Source: Tupaia tana (taxonomy: Eukaryota > Chordata > Mammalia > Scandentia > Tupaiidae). From it: DNA of 64,000 nucleotides. The position numbers and the translations under genes are program-made. Shown here in pieces: positions 1-13,005 of the stretch (position 1 is its first letter; each line of letters begins with the position of its first letter). The stretch spans positions 1,818,829 to 1,882,828 of the forward strand of contig JAKSZU010000027.1 in the NCBI GenBank assembly GCA_026018925.1, read 5' to 3'. The notes beneath the pieces are model-generated. The model did not search any database. It saw nothing but the letters and a program-made list of their open reading frames with translations, and was not told the origin of the DNA.

Positions 1-175
1 CATGCCAGGTGCGTGTGCGTGCGTGCCCAAGATTCTGAGAGGAGAATGGAGGAGAAGGGACTGCGGCGTGGCCATCCCCCCTGGGGGTGATTTCTCGCTT
101 TCTGTCTCTCGTCTCTCTCTGTCTGTCTGGTGAGTGCACGCACCCTATAGGAGAAACCTCTCAAAAAAAAAAAAA
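1..175 (+). mobile_element. tRNA-type SINE, 3' part
   Basis: This is the 3' two thirds of the SINE family that dominates the window; its head lies left of the edge. A full copy has about 75 nt of tRNA-like head (A box near TGGCGTAATGG, B box GGTTCGAGTCC), a unique body with GAGAGGAGAATGGAGGAGAA and a C-run/G-run hairpin, a TCTG/TCTC tract, a CCCTATAG motif and an A tail. The body, pyrimidine tract, CCCTATAG and A13 tail are visible here. Confidence 0.85.
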
Positions 176-194
176 GAGAGAAATATAATGGTCA

Positions 195-424
195 GGGCCA
201 GCAGGTGGCATGTGGTTAGGGCGCTGGACTTCCATGTGGCTGACCATGTTTCGAATCCCAGACCCGGCAGCTTGAAACTCACACTGGGCACGTGTGTGCA
301 TGCCCAGAGTCCTGGAGGAGGGTAGAGGAGAGGGTACTGCAGGGTGGCCGTCCCCTGGGAGGTGGCTTCTCACTTTCTGTCTCTGTCTCTCCAGCAACAA
401 AAATCTCTCTCCCTCAAAAATAAA
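195..424 (+). mobile_element. tRNA-type SINE with 16-bp target-site duplication
   Basis: A complete but diverged copy, flanked by a direct 16-bp repeat (agaaatataatggtca at 179-194 and 425-440). The A box (GGTGGCATGTGG) and B box (GTTTCGAATCC) are both mutated. It inserted just downstream of the copy ending at 175. Confidence 0.85.
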
Positions 425-440
425 AGAAATATAATGGTCA

Positions 441-1632
441 TAAGCTGCTAGCATGGCAATAAGTTGCTAGGATACCTCTAAACAACGTGTAAGAGGACCT
501 GACTAACTGTACTGCGGATTGAAAGTACACGTCTTACCTGGATGGTGTGAGGGAAAGCTTCTTGGCATTATTAGGAGGCCGAAGAAGGACTTTGGGATCC
601 TGTGTCCAATCCCTTCATTGTTCTACAGACTCATTTATTTGAAGAATCTATTGAGAGCACCCCATGTTTCTGGCACTGTGCTAAATAAATAATGGAAGAT
701 AAAGGGCACCACTGGGATGCTCACAGGAGACCGGGCAAGACCCAGCAGCTCGGGAAGCCACGCAAGGCCACGGGACCGCCGGGTCTATACAAGACGCCAG
801 TCTTAGCCCAGCGCCCTTTGCTACGACGCTGGGGTGTGCGGAAGCCTTGGCAGAGAATTCATATTCAAAATGAGCTTCTCTGTGGAGGCTGCTTAGCGCC
901 CATAAAGCAAAGACGTCTAAGGAGCGTGCATTCAATAAGCACTTACCGCGCGGTTACTGAGTGCTCGAGCAACGTGCCGGATGCCGGGGAACAAAGCCGT
1001 GTTCCAGGGGAGCCGCAGCAGTTACAGGCGGGAGCCCGGGCAGGGGCACGTGGGCCACTGCAGAGGCAGCGCGTTGCCATGGCAGCCCGGAGGGGGCGCG
1101 AGAGCTGCCCTAAGGGGTGATGAGCTTTGAAGGACAAGGAGGTATTAGGCCCTGGCTTGGGACAAGGGGGACTTTCAGGAATGGGCACCATGTGGGCTGC
1201 ATTTAGTGTAATTATGATGTTACTAAAAAGGGACGTGGCATTTTCTCAGCAGTGCCGAGAGCACGGTGCCTGGTGCCCGTGGAGACCTGTGTCTGTCTCC
1301 AGCCTCTGCTCCTTTGTCTCCGACAGCCCAGGGCACCTGCCGGCTACAGCTCTGAGTCCGGGAAATAGGTAATGACGCTGGAGCTCAAAGAGCTATTTTT
1401 GAACAGATCTTAAATCCCGCGGTGTTGGAATTTCTATGAGCGTTCAGGTGGCTGAACTGCTCTGCCCAAAACTTTTCTCCCAGCTGCAAATCCGTAAGCA
1501 ACTTCTTCCATAAGCAACATACCCCAAGATGGCTTTTCTAAAGCCTTATGAAATTTTATTTTATGTACACTTTGTAATTTTGCCTCCCTTATTTTTATGT
1601 ATGATTTATTTTGAAATAATTTTAAAATTTGC
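441..1632. other. Non-genic flank with L2/MIR-like remnants
   Basis: No gene is supported here. Stretches near 620-690 (ending GGCACTGTGCTAAATAAA) and 925-1030 (AATAAGCACTTACCG then a degraded GCCGG-TGCCGGGGAACA) resemble the shared 3' consensus of L2/MIR elements. The last 150 bp are AT-rich. Open frames of 80-140 codons here show no recognisable domain. Confidence 0.4.
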
Positions 1633-1841
1633 TATAGGAGTGTGCACTCACCAGAGAGGGGGAGCACTCGCATAGGGGAGCCACGCCGCCCCTCCTCCTC
1701 CATTCTCGCTCGGATTCTGGGCGCACCTGCACGCACACCTGCACACGGTATGTCTCCTATGCCCTGGGTCTGGGAATCGAACCACGCAGTCAGCCATGTG
1801 GGGTCCGGCCACCTTAACCACCACGTCACCTCAGGCTAGCA
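1633..1841 (-). mobile_element. tRNA-type SINE, diverged
   Basis: A reverse-orientation copy: TATAGG, a GTGCACTCACCAGAGAG block, a complemented body, the complemented B box (GGGAATCGAACC) and the complemented head ending near 1841. The pyrimidine tract is shortened, so this is an older or short-form copy. Confidence 0.75.
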
Positions 1842-2265
1842 CCATTTTCAAATAACTTGAGACTCAAAATCAACTGCAAACATCACGGAGCTTTGCCTGC
1901 ACTCTTCCCCCAGCTTCCCCCAGTGCGGCATAACCCTGCTCGCTACCAGGATTGAGCCCAGAAAGCTGCCATGGCACACGCACCGACCGGGCCACAGGCC
2001 TCGTTCTGACGACCCCAGTTCCCACGTGTGCCCACCTGCCCAGGCAGCCCTCCTTCACTGTCAGCCCTTGGTCTCCTGGGTTTCCTGTTCACCCGCACCC
2101 CGCACCCCGCCGGGTGTGGCTCGGACCAAAGTCCCTTCCCACAGGACACTTGAGGCTGATCTGGCCCTGGACCGCGAGGACAGACAGAGGTACTCCCCCA
2201 CCCTGCACCTCGGAGAGCTGCCGCCTGTTCCCCGGGAGATGTCTGCCCAGCGTCAGCCTGTGCTC

Positions 2266-2540
2266 CGTCACGGCTGCCCACCACGGCCCGGCTTCCCCAC
2301 CGCCTCCTCCTGGTTTCCAGGCTCAGCTCTTGGTCCCCACGGCTGCCCACCACGGCCCGGCTTCCCCGCCTCCTCCTGGTTTCCAGACTCAGCTCCTGGT
2401 CCCCACGGCTGCCCACCACGGCCCGGCTCCCCCGCCTCCTCCTGGTTTCCAGACTCAGCTCCTGGTCCCCACGGCTGCCCACCACGGCCCGGCTTCCCCA
2501 CCGCCTCCTCCTGGTTTCCAGACTCAGCTCCTGGTCCGGG
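2266..2540. repeat. Minisatellite, about 66-bp unit, 4 copies
   Basis: Four GC-rich units start with CACGGCTGCCCACCACGG and vary by a few bases (for example CCACCGCC against CCGCC). They create overlapping open frames on both strands that spell the repeat and show no other coding sign. Confidence 0.9.
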
Positions 2541-3341
2541 GCTCCGGGCTGAGCCAGAGCCCACTGTGTGCCCTTGCTCAGGCGTGGCGCATGCAGCGGG
2601 CTGTCTTGGAAGTCACCTATGGCTTCAGATGCCTGTGAGGAGTGAGGCTGTCCCCTCCTGCGTGTGGCCGCTCTCAGACACCACCACGCGACATGCACAT
2701 TTTAGGTCGCGCCAAGAACGCTGCCGTTAAGCCGTAGCACCAAGCTTTCCCATCGCCTGAAAGGTTCCTAATCTTTTGACACTTCCAGTCTTTTCATCGG
2801 CCACTTACGGATACACTAGCTGTTTCCACCAGACATTCGCTTTCCCTCCGTCTCCTGGCTCTGCAGAGCCGCCTCACACAGGAACTCGGGCCTTGGTCTC
2901 CTGGAGCAAAGCGCCCTGACGACTCCGCACCCACCTGCCAGGAACCGCCAGGCCGGGCGGCTGCTGCCCCACTGCCGTCAGGGTCCTCCCTCCGGAGACG
3001 TGGGCTGCCTCCCCCTGCAGGGCCGAGGGCAGGGCTGCCCTGAACGACCTTCCCACTCCCTGACCAAGTCCCAAGGCCCCCAGGGCCACGTGCAGCCGCC
3101 CCCCCCACCCCGGCCTCCCACCTGCTCGCTGCTTCCACACGGACACCCCCTGCCCACCTCCCGGTCCGCGCAGGCCTCGCGAGCCCTGGCTGGGCCTGGG
3201 AGCCGCCCGAGGTGTTCTTTCCCCACGACGTAGATCGGCCACTAAAAGCTCAACGGCGACCCCCGGACAACGCTCTGGGCTCCTCTGGCCACAGCGGCTG
3301 CACTGAAGTAGCTACGACTTCGATAAGGGCCGCGGGGTTTT
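2541..3341. other. GC-rich flank, nothing recognised
   Basis: Unique, GC-rich sequence. No splice-flanked exon, RNA gene or known repeat was seen on either strand. Confidence 0.35.
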
Positions 3342-3580
3342 CCTTTTTTAAATTTTCTTTTTTTTTTTTTAATTGCCAGAGGGCACATCTGAGAGAGAGA
3401 GAGAGAGAGAGAGAGAGAACTCCCCAAGAGACATGGTCCCCCTGTGGCCCCTTCTCCTCTGTGACTCCAGCTGATCCGGATTTGAAGAACACGTGGGCAC
3501 CTGGCACGTTTCAGGCTGGGGCTGGGATTTGAAATGCAGCTGGGACATACGGGATCCGGCTCCCCTATAACTGCTGTGCC
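3342..3580 (-). mobile_element. Old SINE copy (probable same family)
   Basis: A T-run, then TTGCCAGAGGGCACA, a (GA)n tract at about 3388-3418, a TTCTCCTCTG block and a degraded complemented B-box region (GGGATTTGAAATGCAG). Order and spacing match the reverse complement of the window's SINE, but divergence is high. Confidence 0.5.
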
Positions 3581-3769
3581 GTGGAGCAGCCTCTCTTCTC
3601 TCTTAACGTTCTACGAGTTGAGAAAGATCTTTTAGACTTATTCAGACATTTTGTTTTTACATCGTAGATGAGCTCTGTGCACACAGACCGTGGAAACAGG
3701 TCGGGTTAGACAGCTAGGCTTGCGACCACCCCTCCTCCGGCACCTCTGACCCGGAGGGCGCGTGGCTCG

Positions 3770-3935
3770 GAGACGGGAGGGGAGCGAGCGCCGCCCACGG
3801 TGGCCGTGCCCCTGCTCCTCTTCTTCCTGTCGCACTTCCGGCAGGCATGTTCTTGTGCCACCGCGTCGTCGAAGCCCGAGTCTGGGACTTGAACAGCGTG
3901 TCAGCCATGGACCCAGCTGCCTCAGCCCCAGGCCA
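3770..3935 (-). mobile_element. Very diverged SINE-like remnant
   Basis: CTCCTCTTCTTCCTGTCGC followed by CCGAGTCTGGGACTTGAACAG and TCAGCCATGGACCCAGCTGCC resembles the complemented body, B box and head of the local SINE. The match is partial. Confidence 0.35.
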
Positions 3936-5767
3936 TGGAGCCAGCCCTGGCATCCGTTTCTTTGAGTCGCCTTTTGCTGGGGTCAGAGGTGTCCGTGCTC
4001 CCGTAAAATGCCACCTCCTGGCCGTCAACAGCCATGAGGTCGCAGCGCCTCGGAGCTCCGCGTGCGTCCCCGGGCTCTCCTCCCGAGGGGCTGACGTACG
4101 CCCCGGTGCAGCACATGCCAGCTAATTGTGACCACCCGGCATCCAGAAAACCTCCCCCCGAGCTCAGAGACCTGAAATGTGCAGCTTAAAGTAACCGAAG
4201 TAAACGTAAGGCCGATCTGACCTTGCTCAGCGCGCCCTGCTCTCGGCCTGCCAGACCCTGAGCTCTGAGTTCTCACACACACGGCACTGCCCGGCCACTG
4301 GACTTGGGCTGTGAGCTGGCCGCTCCCGAGCCTCTCCCCGGAGGCCCATTTAGAGAAAAGCGACAGCCACAAGGCGAGGGCTGAAGCGAGACCCACTGTG
4401 AGGGCTCCCTGGTTCGAGCCCTGCCCAACTATGCTCGCATCCACCTGTGGTAACCAGGACCTGGACGGAGGGGGCAGGCCTGCAACAGCGTTCCCGACCC
4501 GGCACGCCCTCTTTAGAGTAAGTGTCCTCGGACACCCTGTGCCCGACCGACCCCCAGAGCAGCAGACTAGCCCCTGCCTACGTGAGCAGCTACCAGGGCC
4601 CGCCACGTCCTCCTGCTGAGTCCGCGTGAGCTTGCGTCAGCCGTGACCCTCAGAGCGCGGCGGGAGCAGGACGGCTGACTCGAGCTACCTCTGAGAAGGC
4701 CGTGCAGCCTCCGCCTCGCTGGCTGGAGCACTCGTGCTCGAACCCAGAGCTGCCATGACAGCAGTCTGACCCCCGAGGCAGCCATGCTGTGAGGAACACA
4801 AACCAGCCAACGCAGAGCAGCCCTGACACTGCATGGAGAGGGAGGAGAGCGGCTCGGCCAGCCCCCACGGCAGGAGCTCCGGCCTCCATGTGAGCACCTA
4901 CGCCGGTTACTGAGTCTCCCAACCTGGGACCGCGTATCACATGACACTAGCAAATGGAACACGCCATTGAGGGAGGGGTGTCAGTCTGTGGGCAGCTGCC
5001 TCAGGGACATCAAATTCTCACACGACCGCCACATCCCCAACCAGGGTCAGACTTCACGTCCAGAGCCCAGTTTTCCAGCCACTTAGGGTGAGGTTCGACT
5101 GAGGTTCGACTGCCCTCCCCCGTCCGAGCCTCCTTGTCACTCGTAAGACGTGATCTGCAACACTGAAATAACTCACCCATCTGTTGCATAAATAATGAAT
5201 AATTTTAGTTCCAGAAACTGTAAAAAGAAAGAAAAAGGCCGATGGCTAACAGTCATTTCCCTACTTACTATAGGCCAGCTTTCCTGGGGCCTCAGGCCTG
5301 GCTCAGGTCTCCGGGGAGTGAGGGTGAAGAGCTACGTCTGCTGCACACCCCTGCACGCTGGGAGCGGTGCTCGGCCTCAGTGCGGGCACAGCAGGCTTAT
5401 CGGACCTCGTGAACACTCTAGGAATGTAAGCTCACAGCAAACTCCAACCTGAAAAAACAGGAAAATGCCAGACGGGACCAGCCAAAAGAAAACTCATAAA
5501 CTTGTAATGAATGAGCCAATATGCCTTTATTATATTCATTCCTACATTTTGGTGCCTAGTGATTATTCTTAACATGATAATTTATAACATTTTCCATACA
5601 GTGAGTTAGGTGGTTATTCAGTCTCTCCTCTAGATTGGCAATCAAAACATGTCCTTAATTTTGGCTAGTTTAGAACACTTCCTTTAGTCTCACGACTTAT
5701 TCCTGGTGACGTCACGTAAACTTCGACCACTGCTGTCCAGCGTGGGAAAACCGTCCTTTTTTCCATC
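3936..5767. other. Unique flank, nothing recognised
   Basis: No gene, RNA gene or clear repeat was identified. The last 250 bp (about 5510-5760) are AT-rich and lead directly into the 37-bp tandem array. Confidence 0.35.
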
Positions 5768-6988
5768 GGTCTCACTGTCTGACACGTGGACTGTACGCTA
5801 TACTGGTCTCACTGTCTGACACGTGGACTGTACGCTATAGTGGTCTCACTGTCTCACACGTGGACTGTACGCTATACTGGTCTCACTGTCTGACACGTGG
5901 ACTGTACGCTATACTGGTCTCACTGTCTGACACGTGGACTGTACGCTATACTGGTCTCACTGTCTGACACGTGGACTGTATGCTATACTGGTCTCACTGT
6001 CTGACACGTGGACTGTACGCTATACTGGTCTCACTGTCTCACATGTGGACTGTACGCTATACTGGTCTCACTGTCTCACATGTGGACTGTACGCTATACT
6101 GGTCTCACTGTCTCACATGTGGACTGTACGCTATACTGGTCTCACTGTCTCACACGTGAACTGTACGCTATACTGGTCTCACTGTCTCACACGTGGACTG
6201 TACGCTATACTGGTCTCACTGTCTCACACGTGAACTGTACGCTATACTGGTCTCTCTGTCTCACACGTGAACTGTACGCTATAGTGGTCTCACTGTCTGA
6301 CATGTGGACTGTACGCTATACTGGTCTCTCTGTCTCACACGTGAACTGTACGCTATACTGGTCTCACTGTCTCACATGTGGACTGTACGCTATACTGGTC
6401 TCACTGTCTCACATGTGGACTGTACGCTATACTGGTCTCACTGTCTCACACGTGAACTGTACGCTATACTGGTCTCACTGTCTCACATGTGGACTGTACG
6501 CTATACTGGTCTCACTGTCTCACATGTGGACTGTACGCTATAGTGGTCTCACTGTCTCACATGTGGACTGTACGCTATACTGGTCTCACTGTCTCACATG
6601 TGGACTGTACGCTATACTGGTCTCACTGTCTCACATGTGGACTGTACGCTATACTGGTCTCACTGTCTCACACGTGAACTGTACGCTATACTGGTCTCAC
6701 TGTCTCACATGTGGACTGTACGCTATACTGGTCTCACTGTCTCACATGTGGACTGTACGCTATACTGGTCTCACTGTCTCACATGTGGACTGTACGCTAT
6801 ACTGGTCTCACTGTCTCACACGTGAACTGTACGCTATACTGGTCTCACTGTCTGACACGTGGACTGTACGCTATACTGGTCTCACTGTCTCACACGTGGA
6901 CTGTACGCTATACTGGTCTCACTGTCTCACACGTGAACTGTACGCTATACTGGTCTCTCTGTCTCACACGTGAACTGTACGCTATACT
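5768..6988. repeat. Minisatellite, 33 copies of an exact 37-bp unit
   Basis: The array is 1221 bp, exactly 33 x 37, with no insertion or deletion; units differ only by substitutions. The unit starts GGTCTCACTGTCT, continues with a CACGTG or CATGTG core, and ends CTGTACGCTATACT. By my count 19 units keep CACGTG and 14 have CATGTG. A third class, CACGTGAAC, recurs at irregular intervals after runs of CATGTGG units, which suggests higher-order amplification. Because 37 is not a multiple of three, the lack of stops in one plus-strand frame makes all three frames open, giving artefactual frames of up to 321 codons. Confidence 0.97.
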
Positions 6989-8258
6989 GGCAGAATGCTC
7001 CCGTCTAGCTTCCGGCAACATCCAGCTATAACCTTGCTCCTCCTCCACTGCCGTCCCAGGATGGACGCCCCCGTTATGTCCGTGCCATACCTGGCCTCTG
7101 GCCACCCCCCTCTGTGTGAGTCCACCCAGAACGTGCCGGGTCGCCACTCCTGTCCGGAACCGCAGTGCCACTTCAACGCACACAGGCCACGTATGCCCTA
7201 CGATTAACCGCGAGGCTCTCCACCTCCACCTTCCACCAGATCCCAAGGTGCCTGCGGCTCTCCAACGTGGCCTGGCAGGACAGGAAGGGTTAAGAAGAAG
7301 AAAGGAGGGAGACAGGAGTGGAAGCCGACGGATGTAGAACCCAACCTGGCGACTTCTCCAGATGTATCCTGTGAAACCAGTCAACGTCTTTCCTGGGTCG
7401 AGAGGACCAGCCCAAGCGAGGGCCTGAGGCCATCACACACCCACGGCCATGAGCCCGACATGGCCCGGGGAGCCCACGAGCGCTACCCGAAGGCACTGTG
7501 GTCTACAGGGCTGACGCCGAGTGTGCGCTCGGAGTGCGGACGCTGACGGCAGACAGAGCATGGGCTGTGGGTGGAGACGCAGATACAGGAGGGAAGGACA
7601 GCTGGCAGCTGTGCGTGCACGTGCCCGCACGTCGCCCCGGAGCGTACACAGGCGCTCCCCCGCCTAACGGCCGCCCTGAGTCACACCCCTGCTAATGTCA
7701 CTGCAGCAGTGAGTGAGGGGTCGAGGTCCAGAACACCCCTCCCTCCTTTCTGCCCGAGCTGACTGGGTTTAGCCGGGCCAGCACAACGGGAGTGGGCCCA
7801 GCACAGCGCGAGTGGGCCGGGTCCCCGGGTCTCTCCTCCCCGTGCTGCAGGCAGGAGCCGTGAGCAAACCCCAGGTCGAGCTTTCATGACAGCTTCCTGA
7901 AGAGACCCACTGGCTGCGAGGGCTGAGTCCGGCCTCACTAGCCTGACCTCAAATAAGGGGATGATTTAACGGACACGCCGACAAACGCACTGCCCAGGAG
8001 GCACTGCCACCTCCCTGCTGGAGTGTCCAAGCAGAGGGAGACAGTGCCGCAAAGCAGCCGGAAATGGCCGGCCAGGTGGGCCAGGCGACACCTATGGAGG
8101 GCGTGGTCCGGATTTGCTGAGGAAGGGACCCTGCCGGGAGGGAGCTGCTGGTGGTGCAGTCGAGGCCGCCCACCCTGACCTCTCCTCTCCCCTGCAGACG
8201 CACTGCGGCCTACGGGGCAGAAAGCCTCCGAAGGGGGTGCAGGCTGGGCCCTGGGAGG
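6989..8258. other. GC-rich flank, nothing recognised
   Basis: Unique sequence between two minisatellites. No exon-like segment with splice sites, RNA gene or known transposon was recognised. Confidence 0.35.
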
Positions 8259-8860
8259 CTCTCAGCTGTGCACCCGGCCTGCCTACCCCAGGACTCGGCC
8301 GTGCACCCGGCTTGCCTACCCCAGGACGGAGACTCGGCCATGCACCCGGCCTGCCTACCCCAGGACGGAGACTCGGCAGTGCACCCGGTCCGCCTACCCC
8401 GGGACTCAGCTGCGCACCCGGCCTGCCTACCCCGGGACCCGGCCGTGCACCCAGCCTGCCTACCCCGGGACAGAGACTCGGCCGTGCACCCAGCCTGCCT
8501 ACCCCGGGACGGAGATTCGGCCGTGCACCCAGCCTGCCTACCCCAGGACGGAGATTCGGCCGTGCACCCAGCCTGCCTACCCCGGGACAGAGACTCGGCC
8601 GTGCACCCGGCCTGTCTACCCCGGGACGGAGACTCGGCCGTGCACCCGGCCTGCCTACCCCGGGACGGAGACTCGGCCGTGCACCCAGCCTGCCTACCCC
8701 GGGACAGAGACTCGGCCGTGCACCCGGCCTGTCTACCCCGGGACGGAGACTCGGCCGTGCACCCGGCCTGCCTACCCCGGGACGGAGACTCGGCCGTGCA
8801 CCCGGCCTGCCTACCCCGGGACTCGGCCGCGCACCCAGCCTGCCTACCCCGAGATGCAGC
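8259..8860. repeat. Minisatellite, 33/39-bp units, about 16 copies
   Basis: GC-rich units contain GACTCGGCCGTGCACCC, GCCTGCCTACCCCGGGA and an optional GACGGA, so lengths are 33 or 39 bp. Both are multiples of three, so two plus-strand frames stay open for 255 and 237 codons and spell 11/13-residue peptides such as LGRAPGLPTPGR. There is no homology or splice context to support coding. Confidence 0.93.
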
Positions 8861-8904
8861 TTGACTAAAGGGTCAGGTTAGACCAGGAGGAAAACATGCA
8901 GGCT

Positions 8905-9060
8905 GTGGGAGACTCTGGTGTCGCACAAGAGAAGCAGCCGATTGCACATGGCAACCCTGGTTCAAATCCCTGGGTCCGCCTGAAACAAGAGGGCCCTGTG
9001 CCTGGGGGGCCTGGGAGAGGGCGCGGTGCGAGCGCCCAGGAAGGGTGCCTCCCTTCGTGA
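8905..9060 (+). mobile_element. Possible degraded SINE fragment
   Basis: GGTTCAAATCCCTGGGTCCGCCTGAAAC resembles the B-box region of the local SINE, followed by a GC-rich, poorly matching body. Confidence 0.3.
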
Positions 9061-9520
9061 GAGAACTTAGCAAGTGGCCGCTGCTCTGAGCACTAGTTCA
9101 GGGTGGCTTGCCGGGCTTTCCCCACCTCAGGCTCTGCCTCCTGCTTCCGTGGGGAACTCGCTGTGCACACTCCTACTGGCCACTCCCTTTCATCCTGGAG
9201 CTGCGGTGTTCTCGGAAGAGCCCCCACCCTGACGAGGAGGAGAGCACACCACACGGGCTGCGTCACCTCCGGCTCCTGGTCTACCCTAACACTCACAGTA
9301 CATCGGCCTCGCGTTTAAAACGATGACGCTCCCCCAGAGCGGCCCTCGGCTGGCCGCCAGCTCTGTAGAACACGGTTTGACTGACACCTGCCTCGCTGAC
9401 ATGTGCGTACATCCATGTGCGCTGGCCACGGCGGAGTACAGCAGGTGCCGCGTCTGTGCACACAAGCCTGAACTCGTCACCACCGTGCCCTCTAAGGGCG
9501 CTTCCTCCCACCCCTGGAAC

Positions 9521-9752
9521 CAGCAGATGACGTAGCAGTTACACCGCTAGCTCCCACGTGGCTGACCACGGTTCAAGTCCCAGACCCAGTGGCTTGAAAC
9601 TCACACCAGGTGCGTGTGCGTGGTACCCAAAGTCCCAAGAGGAGAATGGAGAAGGGACTGCGGTGTGGCCATCCCCCCGGGGGAGTGATTGCTGGGTTTC
9701 TGTCTGTATCTGTCTGGTGAGTGCACATGCCCCGTAGCGAAAATCTCTCAAG
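9521..9752 (+). mobile_element. tRNA-type SINE
   Basis: Head with ATGACGTAGCAGTTACACCG, B box GGTTCAAGTCC, body GAGAATGGAGAAGGGACTG and a TCTG tract. The tail has turned into a purine run, (GGGAA)n-like, to about 9795. It lies about 800 bp downstream of the NUDT16 stop codon. Confidence 0.85.
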
Positions 9753-9795
9753 AGAAGGGGAAGGGAGGGGAAGGGAGGGGAGGGGAGGAGAGAAA

Positions 9796-10564
9796 ACGTG
9801 TGCGTGCTCCTGCTCTGTGGCCCTCTCGAGCTTTTCCTGGGCTTGGCATTTCGTGGTACGTAATAAGTAAGTGTTGAAAGAGCTGAAGGGCCTTGAGACC
9901 TGGCCATCGGCTGTCGGCCATTCTCTCCTGGGAGGCTCTCTGGGGCGGGGCAGGGCGGGGTGGGCTGAGTCAGCTCCCTTCAGATCTCCCGGAGGAGAGG
10001 CACTTGGGCTCACGGGGCTCAGGCCACACTCGGCTGAAGACCAAGCCGCGTCCGCAGGCCCCTGTTCAGGAGCCGACAGGGTGGGGGCTGGGTAGGGCTG
10101 TCCCACCTCTGACTGGCCGAGTGGTGTGGCCACGGCTCTGGTCACTGCTCGACGAGCGAGCCTGTCACTACAGGGAGCAGAGGGTCCTCCGACAGGCCGG
10201 GAGGGCAGCCACGTGCGGACACTCCCTGCTTCTCCAGCTCCTCCCCAGCCAGGAGCGGGATATGACAACAAGCCCCCCAGGAATGAGTCTTCCTGCTTAA
10301 ACAGCACGGGGTGGGGTGGGGTGGCTGCAGTGTGTACAGCTGCACGCCGGGGTCCCAGGGAGGAGGTGGTCTTCCAGAGCGGCCAGGGCCCTGGGATGAG
10401 CGGTGGCCCTCTGCCTTGCCGGCACGAGTGCAGGGCCCTGCTCAGAGCCTCTCACGCACACTCTTCCTTCTTTCTAGCGTTTCTCAGGCCCAGGAGGAAA
10501 GCCCTGCCCTTCCCTCCCAGTACCGAGGTCCTCATGTCAGGATCCACGGGTCCAGAGGTGGCCT
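9796..10564. other. NUDT16 3' flank or 3' UTR
   Basis: Downstream of the NUDT16 stop on the minus strand. The 3' UTR must start here, but I see no AATAAA on the minus strand nearby, so its end cannot be placed. Confidence 0.4.
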
Positions 10565-11990
<1,426 letters not shown>

Positions 11991-12019
11991 GCCGCGGCCC
12001 GGGACCAGCGTAACCGAAA

Positions 12020-12125
12020 GGCCCCGGGCCTGGGCGTGGGCGTGGCCCTGGGCTAGGGCTTGGGCGTGGCCCTAGGAGTGGGCGTGGTCCTGGGTGTGGG
12101 CGTGGCCCTGGGCGTGGGTTTCGGC
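12020..12125. repeat. GGGCGTGG-rich short tandem repeat
   Basis: At least nine imperfect repeats of GGGCGTGG with CCCTGGGC spacers, about 250-350 bp upstream of the NUDT16 ATG. GGGCGTGG is a KLF-type binding sequence, so the array could act as part of the promoter; that role is inferred. Confidence 0.75.
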
Positions 12126-12559
12126 ACGAGCTCTCGAGGGTCACCGATCCGGTCCTGGAGGACTCAGGCCTCGAGACCTAACCACGCAGGTGCCCGTCCC
12201 CCACCTCCACTCACACCTGGGGCAGGATTTCCCGGACCTGGCCAGCAACCCTGAGCTGCCCGGGAGTCCGCACTCGCAGCGCACCTAGAGGGGCGCCCTG
12301 ACGGTGTGGCCCGGCAGGCCCGTGTGCTGAGCCCTGGGGCGACACGTGGAGGGCGAACTTGATGAGCCGCAATGACATGATCGTCAGACGTGCAGCCTCA
12401 CAAGGCGAGACGTTAATCATGGAGAGATGGCGGGAGTATACGGGAGCTCTCTCCACTGCACAATTTTTTTCTGTAAATTTAAAAGTTCTAAAAAACATTA
12501 TTTTTTAAAAAAATCAGGAGGACATATTCGGGAACATTTTCACTGGAGAAAAATTCTCA

Positions 12560-13005
12560 AGACTAGTGACTGGCTCTTTCAATAAATTAATTACAAGGGG
12601 AAAAAAGAGACAGGGAGGTAAACCGCCTACATTAAGAGACTGAGACTTAATTGAAGCAACTGGGCTTTATTTGGGTCCCAATTTGAACAAACAAAAAGCC
12701 AAACTGTGAGAGATGCAAGTCCTGGTGGAATATTCGATATGTAGGAATTATTGATAACAGGTGTGATGACAGCGTTGTGGCTACGTGCTGTTTAAGGGTT
12801 CTTCATCTTTTAGAGATACATAATGAAATATTTATGGATGACATGATTAAAAATAACCCAGTGAGGGGGTGGAGATGAGGGTATAAATAAAATTGATGAT
12901 TTTTGAAGCTGGGTGGTGGGTCTGTTTAAGGGCATATTATGTTATTCTTTTATATAGTTTGATGTTTTCCATAGTAAAAACTTAAAAAGATCTTTGGCTT
13001 AAGGT
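12560..13005 (+). mobile_element. Ancient L1 3'-end-like repeat
   Basis: The sequence has the successive phrases of an old mammalian LINE-1 3' end: GGAATTATTGATAACAGG, GATGACAGCGTTGTGGCTAC, AGAGATACATAATGAAATAT, GAAGCTGGGTGGTGGGT, then ATGTTTTCCATAGTAAAAAC. It is well diverged. The family is assigned from memory, not alignment. Confidence 0.55.

Noticed and set aside
1943-2730. Long frames on both strands around the 66-bp minisatellite
   Set aside because: They simply translate the GC-rich repeat and overlap one another on both strands.
6008-6973. 321-codon open frame across the 37-bp array
   Set aside because: All three plus-strand frames are open because the unit length is 1 modulo 3 and one frame lacks stops; there is no other coding evidence.
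1-10564. MRPL3, the next gene in human synteny
   Set aside because: No MRPL3-like exon was seen on either strand; the gene probably lies further left.
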